Source of the DNA: UMGS621 sp964468815
GTDB taxonomy: Bacteria > Bacillota > Clostridia > Christensenellales > Borkfalkiaceae
DNA: 59,609 nucleotides
Assembly (NCBI GenBank): GCA_964468815.1
Contig: CAYXWN010000007.1
Location: 1 to 59,609, forward strand
Direction: 5' to 3'
Part shown: piece by piece, positions 7,385 through 14,920 of the stretch
How positions within the stretch are numbered: position 1 is the first letter of the stretch
How the letters are laid out: each line of letters begins with the position of its first letter
Translations under genes and position numbers: made by a program
The notes under the pieces: generated by a model
Seen by the model: only the letters and a program-made list of their open reading frames with translations
The model's database searches: none
Told to the model about the DNA's origin: nothing

Positions 7385-9397
7385 ATGAATATCAAATCAA
7401 TTAAAGGTATTAACGAAAAAAGAGAAAAGGATTTCGGCAAGCTCGGCGTTTTTGATACGCACGGGCTTATTTCTCTGTTTCCGAGAGGTTATCTCGATTT
7501 ACGCAAAAAACAGTTATTACGCGATTGTTATCATAACGACATTGTTTTGACGTACGGAAAAATCGTTTCCATGCCGAAAATAATGTATTCTTCGCGAAAA
7601 ACAAAATATATAAAAGTCGTTTGCGAACAAAACGGAGAACCTTTTACGATCGTTTGGTTCAACCAACCGTACGTTTTAACAAAATTAAAGGAAGAACAAG
7701 AGTATCTCTTTTACGGAAGAGTGCAAAATCGCTACGGACAGGTTTCTATGGTAAATCCGTCTTTTGAAGCAATCGGGAAAAATGAACGATTAAAGGGGAT
7801 TATTCCGCAATATCCCTGCCGCGGCACCCTGACGCAGAGAATTATTAGAAACAGTATTCGAGAAGCACTTTTATCCGAACACCCGAAAAGTATTATTCCG
7901 GAAGAGCTACAGCGAAAGTACTCTTTGCCCGATCTATATGCGTCTTATCGAGCAGTCCACGAGCCTCGCTCGTTTGAACAAAAAAATACGGCGGCAGAAC
8001 GGATTGCCGTAGAAGAATATTTCGCCTTAATTTCCGCTTTTCGCTTTATTAAGGGAAGCAGAGAACAAGTGCGTTTTCAGCATTATTCCGTTACGAAAGA
8101 CGCACTCGCTCAATTTATCGGAAGATTTCCGTTTGCCTTTACGGAAGGACAGAAAAAAGTCGTTGGAGATATCGTTTCTGATCTGGAATCGGGAACGGTC
8201 ATGAATCGGCTATTGCAAGGAGACGTCGGAAGCGGAAAAACAGCCGTCGCTCTATGCGCATTGTTTATCGCGCTTTCGTCCGGATATCAAGCGGTTTTAT
8301 TATCACCGACCGAAGTTTTGGCAAGACAAAGTTTCGCTGTCGCATCCCGTTATTTTCCGGAATTTTCAATTGGTTTATTGACAGGATCGTTGACGGCAAA
8401 GGAAAAGCGCACGGTAAAAGCAGGCTTGCAAAGCGGAGCAATTCGGCTACTTGTCGGAACGCACGCAGTATTGGAAGACGACGTTGCCTTTCAAAATCTT
8501 GCACTCTGCGTGTGTGACGAGCAGCATCGGTTTGGTGTTGCGCAGAGAGCTGTTCTTACGGATAAAGGAACTGCGCCCGACGTTCTCGTAATGAGCGCTA
8601 CCCCGATTCCGCGTACGCTTTCATTAATCTTTTACGGCGACTTAGATATTTCGACAATTGAAGACAAACCGAACAATCGAAAAGAAATTCAAACGAATAT
8701 CGTTCCTCGCTATAAATACGAGGATATGCTTGGGTTTATTCGCAAGGAAATTGAAAACGGGCGTCAAGCGTATTTTGTTTGCCCTAAAATCGAAGAGGAT
8801 GAAGAAGGCTCTATTATGAGCGTTACCGAACTTTTTGAAGAACTTAGCCACAAGTTGTTCGAGCTTCGTTTCGGATTATTACACGGAAAAATGAAAGATG
8901 CCGAGAAAAATGCCGTCATGCTCGATTTTCAAGAGGGGAAAATAGATTGTTTAGTTAGCACGACGGTTATCGAAGTTGGTGTTGACGTTCCGAATGCAAG
9001 CATCATGGTGATTTTCAATGCGGAACGTTTCGGCTTATCTCAGTTACACCAACTCAGAGGACGCGTAGGCCGCTCTGATTTAAAAAGTTATTGTTTCTTA
9101 ATGACGGCATCCGAATCGCCTAACGCCGTCGAACGATTAAAAATTATGAGAAGCACAAACGACGGCTTTAAGATTTCGGAATACGATTATGAGATGAGGG
9201 GAAGCGGAGATTTTCTCGGAACAAGACAAAGCGGAAAATTTATGGGGGAACTCGGTAATCTAAATTATTCCACGGCGTCAATTTTCTTAGCAAAAAAAAT
9301 CAGCGACGAAACATTTTCCTCAGGAAAAAATTTAGACTTAATTAAAAAAATTTCTTTGGAAAAATACAATCGGTTAAAAGATATCACCTTGAATTAA
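7385..9397 (+). CDS. recG: ATP-dependent DNA helicase RecG
   Basis: Branch-migrating helicase that remodels stalled forks and Holliday junctions. The frame extends to 7277, but homology begins at MNIKSIKGINEKREKDFGKL, so ATG 7385 is used (670 residues, normal length). The wedge/OB domain occupies about 55-170, with RNSIREALL and SYRAVHEPRS. Helicase motif I is GDVGSGKTAVAL (about 280), motif II DEQHRFGVAQR and motif III MSATPIPRTL. The C-terminal TRG region is HQLRGRVGRSD ... MRGSGDFLGTRQSG. No Shine-Dalgarno sequence is visible and the start sits just past a terminator hairpin. A factor-independent terminator follows the gene. Confidence 0.96.
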   Translation: MNIKSIKGINEKREKDFGKLGVFDTHGLISLFPRGYLDLRKKQLLRDCYHNDIVLTYGKIVSMPKIMYSSRKTKYIKVVCEQNGEPFTIVWFNQPYVLTKLKEEQEYLFYGRVQNRYGQVSMVNPSFEAIGKNERLKGIIPQYPCRGTLTQRIIRNSIREALLSEHPKSIIPEELQRKYSLPDLYASYRAVHEPRSFEQKNTAAERIAVEEYFALISAFRFIKGSREQVRFQHYSVTKDALAQFIGRFPFAFTEGQKKVVGDIVSDLESGTVMNRLLQGDVGSGKTAVALCALFIALSSGYQAVLLSPTEVLARQSFAVASRYFPEFSIGLLTGSLTAKEKRTVKAGLQSGAIRLLVGTHAVLEDDVAFQNLALCVCDEQHRFGVAQRAVLTDKGTAPDVLVMSATPIPRTLSLIFYGDLDISTIEDKPNNRKEIQTNIVPRYKYEDMLGFIRKEIENGRQAYFVCPKIEEDEEGSIMSVTELFEELSHKLFELRFGLLHGKMKDAEKNAVMLDFQEGKIDCLVSTTVIEVGVDVPNASIMVIFNAERFGLSQLHQLRGRVGRSDLKSYCFLMTASESPNAVERLKIMRSTNDGFKISEYDYEMRGSGDFLGTRQSGKFMGELGNLNYSTASIFLAKKISDETFSSGKNLDLIKKISLEKYNRLKDITLN

Positions 9398-9455
9398 TAT
9401 AATAAAGACAAAATATTCATAATTTGCGACTCGCATTGTTCTTACACGTTACTTT

Positions 9456-9505
9456 AAGCCTAACTTGGATTTAATATTTATTGAATCTAAGTTAGGCTTT
9501 TTTGT
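9456..9505 (+). terminator. Terminator after recG
   Basis: A 16-bp stem starting AAGCCTAACTTGGATT (9456-9471) pairs with 9484-9499, with one G-T pair, across a 12-base loop, and is followed by a T run. The 215 bases between recG and the tRNA-Leu gene hold this element and the minus-strand tRNA terminator; I see no other gene there. Confidence 0.88.
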
Positions 9506-9574
9506 ATTTCAATAAGCCTTCAAAACGATATGCTTATAGTATAAGCTTATATAATGTTTATAAAAATAAAAAAG

Positions 9575-9605
9575 CGCAAGTCAAATCTTAATGATTCAAC
9601 TTACG
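9575..9605 (-). terminator. Terminator of the Leu-Cys-Gly-Val tRNA operon
   Basis: On the minus strand CGTAAGTTGAATC pairs with GATTTGACTTGCG (three G-T pairs, 5-base loop), followed by CTTTTTTATTTTTA. It lies 8 bases beyond the encoded CCA end of tRNA-Leu. Confidence 0.8.
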
Positions 9606-9612
9606 TTTTAAG

Positions 9613-9700
9613 TGGTGCCGCTGATCGGACTTGAACCGATACGGATGTTACTCCGAGGGATTTTAAGTCCCTTGCGTCTGCCTATTCCGCCACAGCGGCA
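9613..9700 (-). tRNA. tRNA-Leu (anticodon TAA)
   Basis: An 85-nt type II tRNA with a variable arm, plus an encoded CCA (9613-9615). The anticodon loop reads CTTAAAA with TAA in the middle; the T arm GGTTCAAGTCC and a seven-base acceptor stem are intact. Last gene of a four-tRNA minus-strand operon. Confidence 0.95.
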
Positions 9701-9707
9701 AGAATTT

Positions 9708-9781
9708 TGGAGGCGCCACCCGGACTTGAACCGGGGGTAAGGGTTTTGCAGACCCGTGCCTTACCACTTGGCTATGGCGCC
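9708..9781 (-). tRNA. tRNA-Cys (anticodon GCA)
   Basis: A 71-nt tRNA with encoded CCA (9708-9710). Anticodon GCA lies in the loop CTGCAAA. The discriminator base is U, the identity element of tRNA-Cys. D arm and T arm (GGTTCAAGTCC) are intact. Confidence 0.95.
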
Positions 9782-9814
9782 GAATCAAGGAGGACTAACC
9801 CCTCGAAATGAATT

Positions 9815-9889
9815 TGGAGCGGGAAACGAGATTCGAACTCGCGACATTCGCCTTGGCAAGGCGACGCTCTACCACTGAGCCATTCCCGC
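9815..9889 (-). tRNA. tRNA-Gly (anticodon GCC)
   Basis: A 72-nt tRNA with encoded CCA (9815-9817). Anticodon GCC sits in the loop TTGCCAA. The acceptor stem GCGGGAA pairs with TTCCCGC, and the T arm is AGTTCGAATCT. Confidence 0.95.
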
Positions 9890-9895
9890 AAGTGA

Positions 9896-9971
9896 TGGTG
9901 GGAACAATAGGGCTCGAACCTATGACCCCCTGCTTGTAAGGCAGATGCTCTCCCAACTGAGCTATGCTCCC
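9896..9971 (-). tRNA. tRNA-Val (anticodon TAC)
   Basis: A 73-nt tRNA with encoded CCA (9896-9898). Anticodon TAC is in the loop CTTACAA; acceptor GGGAGCA pairs with TGTTCCC. It is the first gene of the minus-strand tRNA operon. Confidence 0.95.
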
Positions 9972-9987
9972 ATCACGGTGCTGATAT

Positions 9988-10016
9988 AATATATCAAATT
10001 TTATAAAATATTGCAA
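9988..10016 (-). promoter_or_regulatory. Promoter of the Leu-Cys-Gly-Val tRNA operon
   Basis: On the minus strand TTGCAA (10016-10011), a 17-base spacer and TATATT (9993-9988), about 17 bases before the tRNA-Val 5' end. The remaining divergent gap (10017-10200) is AT-rich and shows no gene. Confidence 0.65.
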
Positions 10017-10204
10017 GTATTTAGAAGTCGATTTCTTAAAAAATTTGAAAAATTTTTATAATAATTTCAATAACGAGTAATCGGCAAAGCCATTTGATGG
10101 CAAAAAGCCTATAAATTTCTTTTTTATTTTTTTCGGCAACGAAATAGAAAAAGATTATTTAGACAAAATAAAAGAAACAGTCTAATCAAACAATGAAAAA
10201 TTAT

Positions 10205-10233
10205 TTGCGTAAATTTTAAATATAATGTATAAT
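10205..10233 (+). promoter_or_regulatory. Promoter of the V-type ATPase operon
   Basis: TTGCGT at 10205-10210, a 17-base spacer and TATAAT at 10228-10233. A second TATAAT overlaps just upstream (10221-10226). The first gene has CAAGGAAA as ribosome-binding site, 7 bases before the ATG at 10264. Confidence 0.65.
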
Positions 10234-10263
10234 TAAAGTAACGTTAAAATCAAGGAAAAAGTT

Positions 10264-10584
10264 ATGGTAAATCAAGTTATCGGCTCTATTTTAGAAGCGG
10301 AAGAAAAGGCAAACGGCATTATAAAAGAGGCGTCCGAAACCGCAACGGCAACAATACTTGCCTCAGAAGAGGCTGCGGAACAAATGAAAGAAGAAACCGT
10401 AACTTCATTTAAGATCGAACGGAAAAATGCTTTAACAAAAGCAGATGAAGAAGCGGAGCGTCGCTATCAAGAGAGGCTTGCCGTCGGCAAACAGGAAGCA
10501 ACTGCCTTAAAAGAAACCGCGCGTTCTCGTGTAGAAAAGGTTGCGGAAAACATTGTCGGGAGGATCGTCGGCGAATGGCAATAG
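10264..10584 (+). CDS. V-type ATPase peripheral-stalk subunit (G/H type)
   Basis: A 106-residue, highly charged, Ala/Glu/Lys-rich helix protein (ILEAEEKANGIIKEASETA ... EEAERRYQERL) with a C-terminal VAENIVGRIVGEW. That is the pattern of the long coiled-coil G/H stalk subunit that pairs with subunit E to hold the catalytic head still. It is first in the ATPase operon and its stop overlaps the subunit I start by 10 bases, so translation is probably coupled. Sequence identity in this subunit is normally low; position and coiled-coil composition carry the call. Confidence 0.82.
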   Translation: MVNQVIGSILEAEEKANGIIKEASETATATILASEEAAEQMKEETVTSFKIERKNALTKADEEAERRYQERLAVGKQEATALKETARSRVEKVAENIVGRIVGEWQ

Positions 10585-12602
10585 TCGAAATGTCAAAATT
10601 CAGATTGATCGGCATTTCTTATGAGCGAGAAAGGATATTGAACGCCCTTCACCATACCGGAGCGGTAGAACTCAAAGAAGTGGAAGAAATCGAAGAAACG
10701 CATTTCAACGTCAATGATGAATTGCGAGAGCGGTTATTGCGCGATTACGGGCGATTGACTCATTCTATCGATTTTTTAACCGATCAATTAGAGCATGCTA
10801 AGAAAAAGGATTTTTATCCGCGTGATCTAAACGGGAACGAGAATTGGTTTGACGTCGGTTACGACGAATTTATGTCTGCGCCGGGAAACGAAATCGAACT
10901 TTTTTACGTAGTTGAAAAAACAGAGGACTACGAGAGACGCCTTGCAAACAACAAAAGCAACCGCGTTCGACTTGTTAATCAACTTTCTCAACTAACACCG
11001 TATTTAGGAATAAACGAACTTTTTTCTAATTTTCACGACACTAACGCCACAACTTGCTTCTTCGGCTCTTTAACACCGGAAAAAACAAGTGAATTACAGA
11101 ACTTTCTTCAAAACGAAACAACGAGTGTTTTTGAAAAGTTAATGCAGGGGAAACAGGATATCGTTTCTGTCATTTGCTTAAAGGAAGAATCTGCTTCCGT
11201 TCAAGCAAAACTCAACGAGTTTGGTTTTTCCGCTTGTCCGTTCCGTCAAGAAAAGACTCCGGAATCATTGAAACGAGAAATTAATTCCCAAATATCGGAC
11301 TGCGATTTGTTTGAAATTGAAATAACGAAGAAATCGTGTAATCGCGCCACTAATTTACGTAATATGAAAATATTGGCGGATTATTATAAATTTCAAATAG
11401 AAAAAACAAAAGCTTGCGAACAATTCCGTTGTACCGAATCAACGTTTGTAATGGAGGGCTATCTTCCGAAAGAGCGAGAAACCGATGTAAAAAACGCATT
11501 ATACAGCATTTCAAACGCAATGTTTTTGGAATTCACCGCACCGACAGAAGAAGACGAGCCGCCGACTTTAATGAAGAATAATCCCGTTGTTCGATCGGCG
11601 GAATTTGTAACGAATATGTATTCTGTTCCGAATTACCGCGAAACAGATCCGAACAAAGTCGTGTTTTTCTTTTATATGATCTTCTTCGGCGTTATTATGG
11701 CGGATATCGGATACGGTTTGATTTTGTTTTTGGCAGGACTTGCAGTCCAACTTGCCGTAAAACGAAATTCCGGCTTTAAGCAATTGATGAGCGTCATTAT
11801 GTACGGCGGACTTTTCACAATTGTATTCGGATTGATTTTCGGATCATTTTTCGGAATTTCTTTGCCGTTTGCACTTTTACCATCGCCTGTCCCGAATAGT
11901 GAATTCCGCGACATGAGCAATGCTAATATGATGCTGATTTTACTTTTATGCTTAGGCTTGGGTGTCGTTCATATCACGGTCGGATACTTGATGAAAGCAA
12001 TCAACTGTTTCAAAAGGAAACAAATTGCGGATGGCATTTTTGACGCAATGACGTGGGTTTTCTTCTTTATCGGGTTAATCCTTGCCGGACTAAATTTTTT
12101 AATGAACTATTTCCACGTTTACGAATATTCCAGCATTAATTTTTCGGAGTCGTTCAAACAGTTCTTCGAACGGATGCAAATCCCCGGATTGATCTTATTA
12201 GGCATATCATTGTTGGTTGCCGTACTGACTGCCGGGAGAAGTGCAAAAGGCTTCGGCAAGTTCACAAAAGGGTTTGGTGCACTATACGGCATTATCAATT
12301 TATTTTCAGACATATTGAGTTATGCGCGACTGTTCGGCTTGTTGTTGTCCGGAATGATTGTAGGCAGTATCTTTAATGATTTAGGAGTCGGATTGATTAC
12401 GGGAGGCGGCTTCGGAATTATATTCGGAGCATTGGTCATCTTAATCGGTCAAGCATTTAACCTTGCAATCGGCGCACTCGGAGCGTATATCCACGATAGC
12501 CGTTTGCAATACATTGAATTTTTCTCGAAATTCTATGAGGGGGAGGGGCGTTTGTTTACGCCGCTCGGATCTCAAATGGAATATATTAACTTAATGAAAT
12601 AA
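10575..12602 (+). CDS. ntpI: V-type ATPase membrane subunit I (a-subunit type)
   Basis: Static membrane subunit that forms the two ion half-channels beside the rotor ring. The 675 residues are normal. The first ~345 form the cytoplasmic arm, starting MAIVEMSKFRLIGISYERE; the remainder contains about seven to eight hydrophobic helices, beginning VVFFFYMIFFGVIMADIGYG. The helix NLFSDILSYARLFGLLLSG carries the essential arginine of the SYARL motif that faces the rotor carboxylate. EVGDIGYG-like and IGALGAYIHDSRLQYIEFFSKFYEG segments are typical of the family C-terminus. The stop is followed directly by the ribosome-binding site of subunit K. Confidence 0.96.
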   Translation: MAIVEMSKFRLIGISYERERILNALHHTGAVELKEVEEIEETHFNVNDELRERLLRDYGRLTHSIDFLTDQLEHAKKKDFYPRDLNGNENWFDVGYDEFMSAPGNEIELFYVVEKTEDYERRLANNKSNRVRLVNQLSQLTPYLGINELFSNFHDTNATTCFFGSLTPEKTSELQNFLQNETTSVFEKLMQGKQDIVSVICLKEESASVQAKLNEFGFSACPFRQEKTPESLKREINSQISDCDLFEIEITKKSCNRATNLRNMKILADYYKFQIEKTKACEQFRCTESTFVMEGYLPKERETDVKNALYSISNAMFLEFTAPTEEDEPPTLMKNNPVVRSAEFVTNMYSVPNYRETDPNKVVFFFYMIFFGVIMADIGYGLILFLAGLAVQLAVKRNSGFKQLMSVIMYGGLFTIVFGLIFGSFFGISLPFALLPSPVPNSEFRDMSNANMMLILLLCLGLGVVHITVGYLMKAINCFKRKQIADGIFDAMTWVFFFIGLILAGLNFLMNYFHVYEYSSINFSESFKQFFERMQIPGLILLGISLLVAVLTAGRSAKGFGKFTKGFGALYGIINLFSDILSYARLFGLLLSGMIVGSIFNDLGVGLITGGGFGIIFGALVILIGQAFNLAIGALGAYIHDSRLQYIEFFSKFYEGEGRLFTPLGSQMEYINLMK

Positions 12603-12617
12603 TTGGAGGTTATCAAT

Positions 12618-13031
12618 ATGTTGGGTTACTTAGGACTTGCACTTTGTGCAGGACTTTGCGGTGTCGGTTCTGCTATCGGTCTGTATTTTACGGGTTCTGC
12701 CGCAGCAGGCGTTCTTGCCGACGATGCAAAAAAATTCAGTAAAGTGCTGATTATGGTCGTACTTCCCGCTACGCAGGGTATTTATGGTTTCGTTTTTGCG
12801 ATTATCGGACTCGGTTCGGTTGCGACAATCCCGGCGGAACAATTGTTTTTTGCATCCTTGCCTCTTGCGATTACCGGTTTGATTTCCGGCATTTTCCAAG
12901 GGCTTACCGCTGTCGGCGGCATTTATGCTACTGCGAAAAATGAAAAACTTTCCGGAAAATTAATTCTGTTCCCGGCAATGGTTGAAACTTATGCGATTTT
13001 AGGATTAGTCGTTTCTATTTTAATGCTGTAA
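12618..13031 (+). CDS. ntpK: V-type ATPase proteolipid (rotor ring) subunit K
   Basis: Forms the rotating membrane ring. A TTG at 12603 is in frame, but GGAGGT at 12605-12610 points to ATG 12618, giving 137 residues with four transmembrane helices (two hairpins). The first hairpin lacks a carboxylate and has LPATQGIYGF; the second has the ion-binding glutamate Glu123 in MVETYAILG. In Enterococcus hirae NtpK, Na+ is held by Leu61, Thr64, Gln65, Gln110 and Glu139. The matching Thr52, Gln53, Gln94 (IFQGL) and Glu123 are all present here, so Na+ coupling is the better prediction (inference from those ligands). Confidence 0.95.
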   Translation: MLGYLGLALCAGLCGVGSAIGLYFTGSAAAGVLADDAKKFSKVLIMVVLPATQGIYGFVFAIIGLGSVATIPAEQLFFASLPLAITGLISGIFQGLTAVGGIYATAKNEKLSGKLILFPAMVETYAILGLVVSILML

Positions 13032-13035
13032 GATT

Positions 13036-13611
13036 ATGGAAGGAAAAGAAGCGATAATTAAAAGAATTTTGGATGATGCAGAAGCAAAAGCCGCTACAAT
13101 CCGTCTTTCCGCCGAAGAAAATCGTGCAAACACGTTGCAAGAAGCGGAAGAATGGTCTGCACTTTATCTAGAAAAGCAAAGAGCCTTACTACAAGCCGAA
13201 TCCGAAGATCGAATTGCCAGAAAGTCAACCGTAGCGGAATTAGACGCAAGAAAAGAACTTCTTGCAGCAAAGAGAGAGGTTTTAGACAACGTTTACACAC
13301 TTGCCTTAAAAAAACTCGAAAACCTTTCTAAACAGCAATATTTATCCGTACTTTCAAATATGTTGCAAAAGTACGCGGAAGTCGGTGAGCAAATCATATT
13401 ATCGAAGAGTTCCGAAACTTATCGTAAGGATATCGAAACATTGCCCGTCGTTCAAGAAAAGAAGTTGAGGTTATCCGAATCTTGCGGCGATTTTTCGGGT
13501 GGAATTCTGTTGCTTGGCGAAAAATGCGATAAAGACCTCAGTTTTGATACCGCATTAAAAACGTTAAAAACACAAATCGAATCGGAAACGGCAGAACATT
13601 TATTTGAATAG
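13036..13611 (+). CDS. ntpE: V-type ATPase peripheral-stalk subunit E
   Basis: A 191-residue stalk subunit that dimerises with the G/H subunit. The N-terminal ~85 residues are a charged helix (EGKEAIIKRILDDAEAKAAT), and the C-terminal globular part ends with the beta segment CGDFSGGILLLGEKCDKDLSFDTALK. The latter corresponds to the family 'GG(V/I)x(L/V) ... D.(T/S)(F/L)' C-terminal motif. It lies 4 bases after subunit K and 9 before subunit C, tight operon spacing. The call rests on fold pattern, length and position in the complete operon. Confidence 0.9.
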   Translation: MEGKEAIIKRILDDAEAKAATIRLSAEENRANTLQEAEEWSALYLEKQRALLQAESEDRIARKSTVAELDARKELLAAKREVLDNVYTLALKKLENLSKQQYLSVLSNMLQKYAEVGEQIILSKSSETYRKDIETLPVVQEKKLRLSESCGDFSGGILLLGEKCDKDLSFDTALKTLKTQIESETAEHLFE

Positions 13612-13620
13612 GAGCGCGTT

Positions 13621-14604
13621 ATGGCAGGAAACAAAATATATGCGAATGCTCGCGCAAAATCCGCCGAAAATAAACTTTTGGGAACAGACCGTTTTAACCG
13701 TATGCTACAAGCAAATTCGGCGGACGATGCCCTCAAAATTTTAAGGGAAACCAATTTCGGCGAAGGAGAAACGGTCGATTCTGCAATGGATTTCGAGCGT
13801 TTAGTCGCTGTGGAACGAGATAAATTAAATCGTTTTATCAAAGAAGTTTCTCCAAGCAAGGCATTTGTACGTTTTTTCTTAGCAAAAAACGACTATCACA
13901 ACGCAGAAGCATTTATCAAGGCAAAACATCTTCGCATATCGCCCGATAAATTATTGACAACGAGCGGTTATTTTGACATAACCGTCATGAAAGAAAAAAT
14001 CATGACGGACGATTACGGCGATTTCCCAAAGCCGATGGCAGAAGCGTTGCTTACCTGTGATAATTTATTTGTAAACGGAACCGCTACGGGCGGATTGATA
14101 GACAGCATTATAAAACGGGCGTTATATACAGACATGAAGGCTTTGTCTGCAAAAAACAACGATCTCAATGCGGTTTATTCCATCATGGCAGATACGGCTA
14201 ATATTTCTTGTGCACTACGAACGAGAAACGTTCGGGATTGTTTGCAAATGAACGTTCCCGGAGGGAAATTAACCGATCAAGAACTTCGAATTTTATGCGA
14301 AGAACCGCTTGAAACACTCAAAGAAAGGTTGAAATTCTTTTATCTTACGAACTTTATATCTTCCGCCGTTGACGCAATGGCGGAAGGGAAACCGCTTTCC
14401 ACCTTTGAAAAGTTGAGCGACGATGCAATTTTGTGGCATTTTAAGAAAAAACGGTATGAAATATCGGGCTTGAATCCTTTTATGTTATATTGTTACTATC
14501 AAGCGGCAGAGTTGACGAATATTCGGATCGTCATGATCGGATTAATCAACAAACTTGAAAAAGCAGAAATTCAAGAACGGTTGAGGGACGCATATGAAGG
14601 GTAA
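13621..14604 (+). CDS. ntpC: V-type ATPase central-stalk subunit C (d-type)
   Basis: A 327-residue funnel-shaped subunit that connects the D-F shaft to the K ring. It begins MAGNKIYANARAKSAENKLLG, the typical N-terminus with tyrosine/arginine contacts. NDYHNAEAFIKAKHLRI and an internal repeat-like arrangement of helices match the family (roughly three similar helical segments). GGAGCGCG precedes the ATG as ribosome-binding site. The stop overlaps the subunit F start region (14594). Confidence 0.93.
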   Translation: MAGNKIYANARAKSAENKLLGTDRFNRMLQANSADDALKILRETNFGEGETVDSAMDFERLVAVERDKLNRFIKEVSPSKAFVRFFLAKNDYHNAEAFIKAKHLRISPDKLLTTSGYFDITVMKEKIMTDDYGDFPKPMAEALLTCDNLFVNGTATGGLIDSIIKRALYTDMKALSAKNNDLNAVYSIMADTANISCALRTRNVRDCLQMNVPGGKLTDQELRILCEEPLETLKERLKFFYLTNFISSAVDAMAEGKPLSTFEKLSDDAILWHFKKKRYEISGLNPFMLYCYYQAAELTNIRIVMIGLINKLEKAEIQERLRDAYEG

Positions 14605-14911
14605 AATGGCGATTATCGGCGATGGCGACAGCGTCCTCGCATTCAAAGCCGGCGGAGTGGATGCCTATGGCGTTGATCACGTAGAAAAAGCGCGCGATCT
14701 TTTAAAAAAATTAGCAAAAGAATATTCCGTCATATTCATAACGGACGTTTTAGCGAAAGATATGGACGACGTTATTCGACGTTATCTCAACGCACCGTAC
14801 CCAATCATAATTCCCGTTCCGTCCGGAGCGGGGAGTAACGGTTATGGAGAAGCTTGCCTTCGTCGAGAAACGGAGCGTGCGCTCGGCGTTGATATTTTAA
14901 AGAAAGACTAG
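14594..14911 (+). CDS. V-type ATPase central-stalk subunit F
   Basis: A 105-residue small Rossmann-like subunit that binds subunit D in the central shaft. The recognisable pattern is MAIIGDGDSVLAFKAGGVDAYG near the start and YPIIIPVPSGAG near residue 80. ATG 14594 follows GAGGG with a 6-base spacing and overlaps the subunit C stop; ATG 14606 is a plausible alternative that would shorten the protein by four residues. The gene is named ntpG or ntpF depending on the species, so no symbol is given. Confidence 0.92.
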   Translation: MKGKMAIIGDGDSVLAFKAGGVDAYGVDHVEKARDLLKKLAKEYSVIFITDVLAKDMDDVIRRYLNAPYPIIIPVPSGAGSNGYGEACLRRETERALGVDILKKD

Positions 14912-14920
14912 GAGAAAAAT

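Noticed and set aside
9795..10016. 73-codon minus-strand reading frame over tRNA-Gly and tRNA-Val
   Set aside because: It is the well-known spurious frame produced by translating tRNA genes (SIAQLGEHLPYKQGVIGSSP pattern). The tRNA genes explain the sequence.
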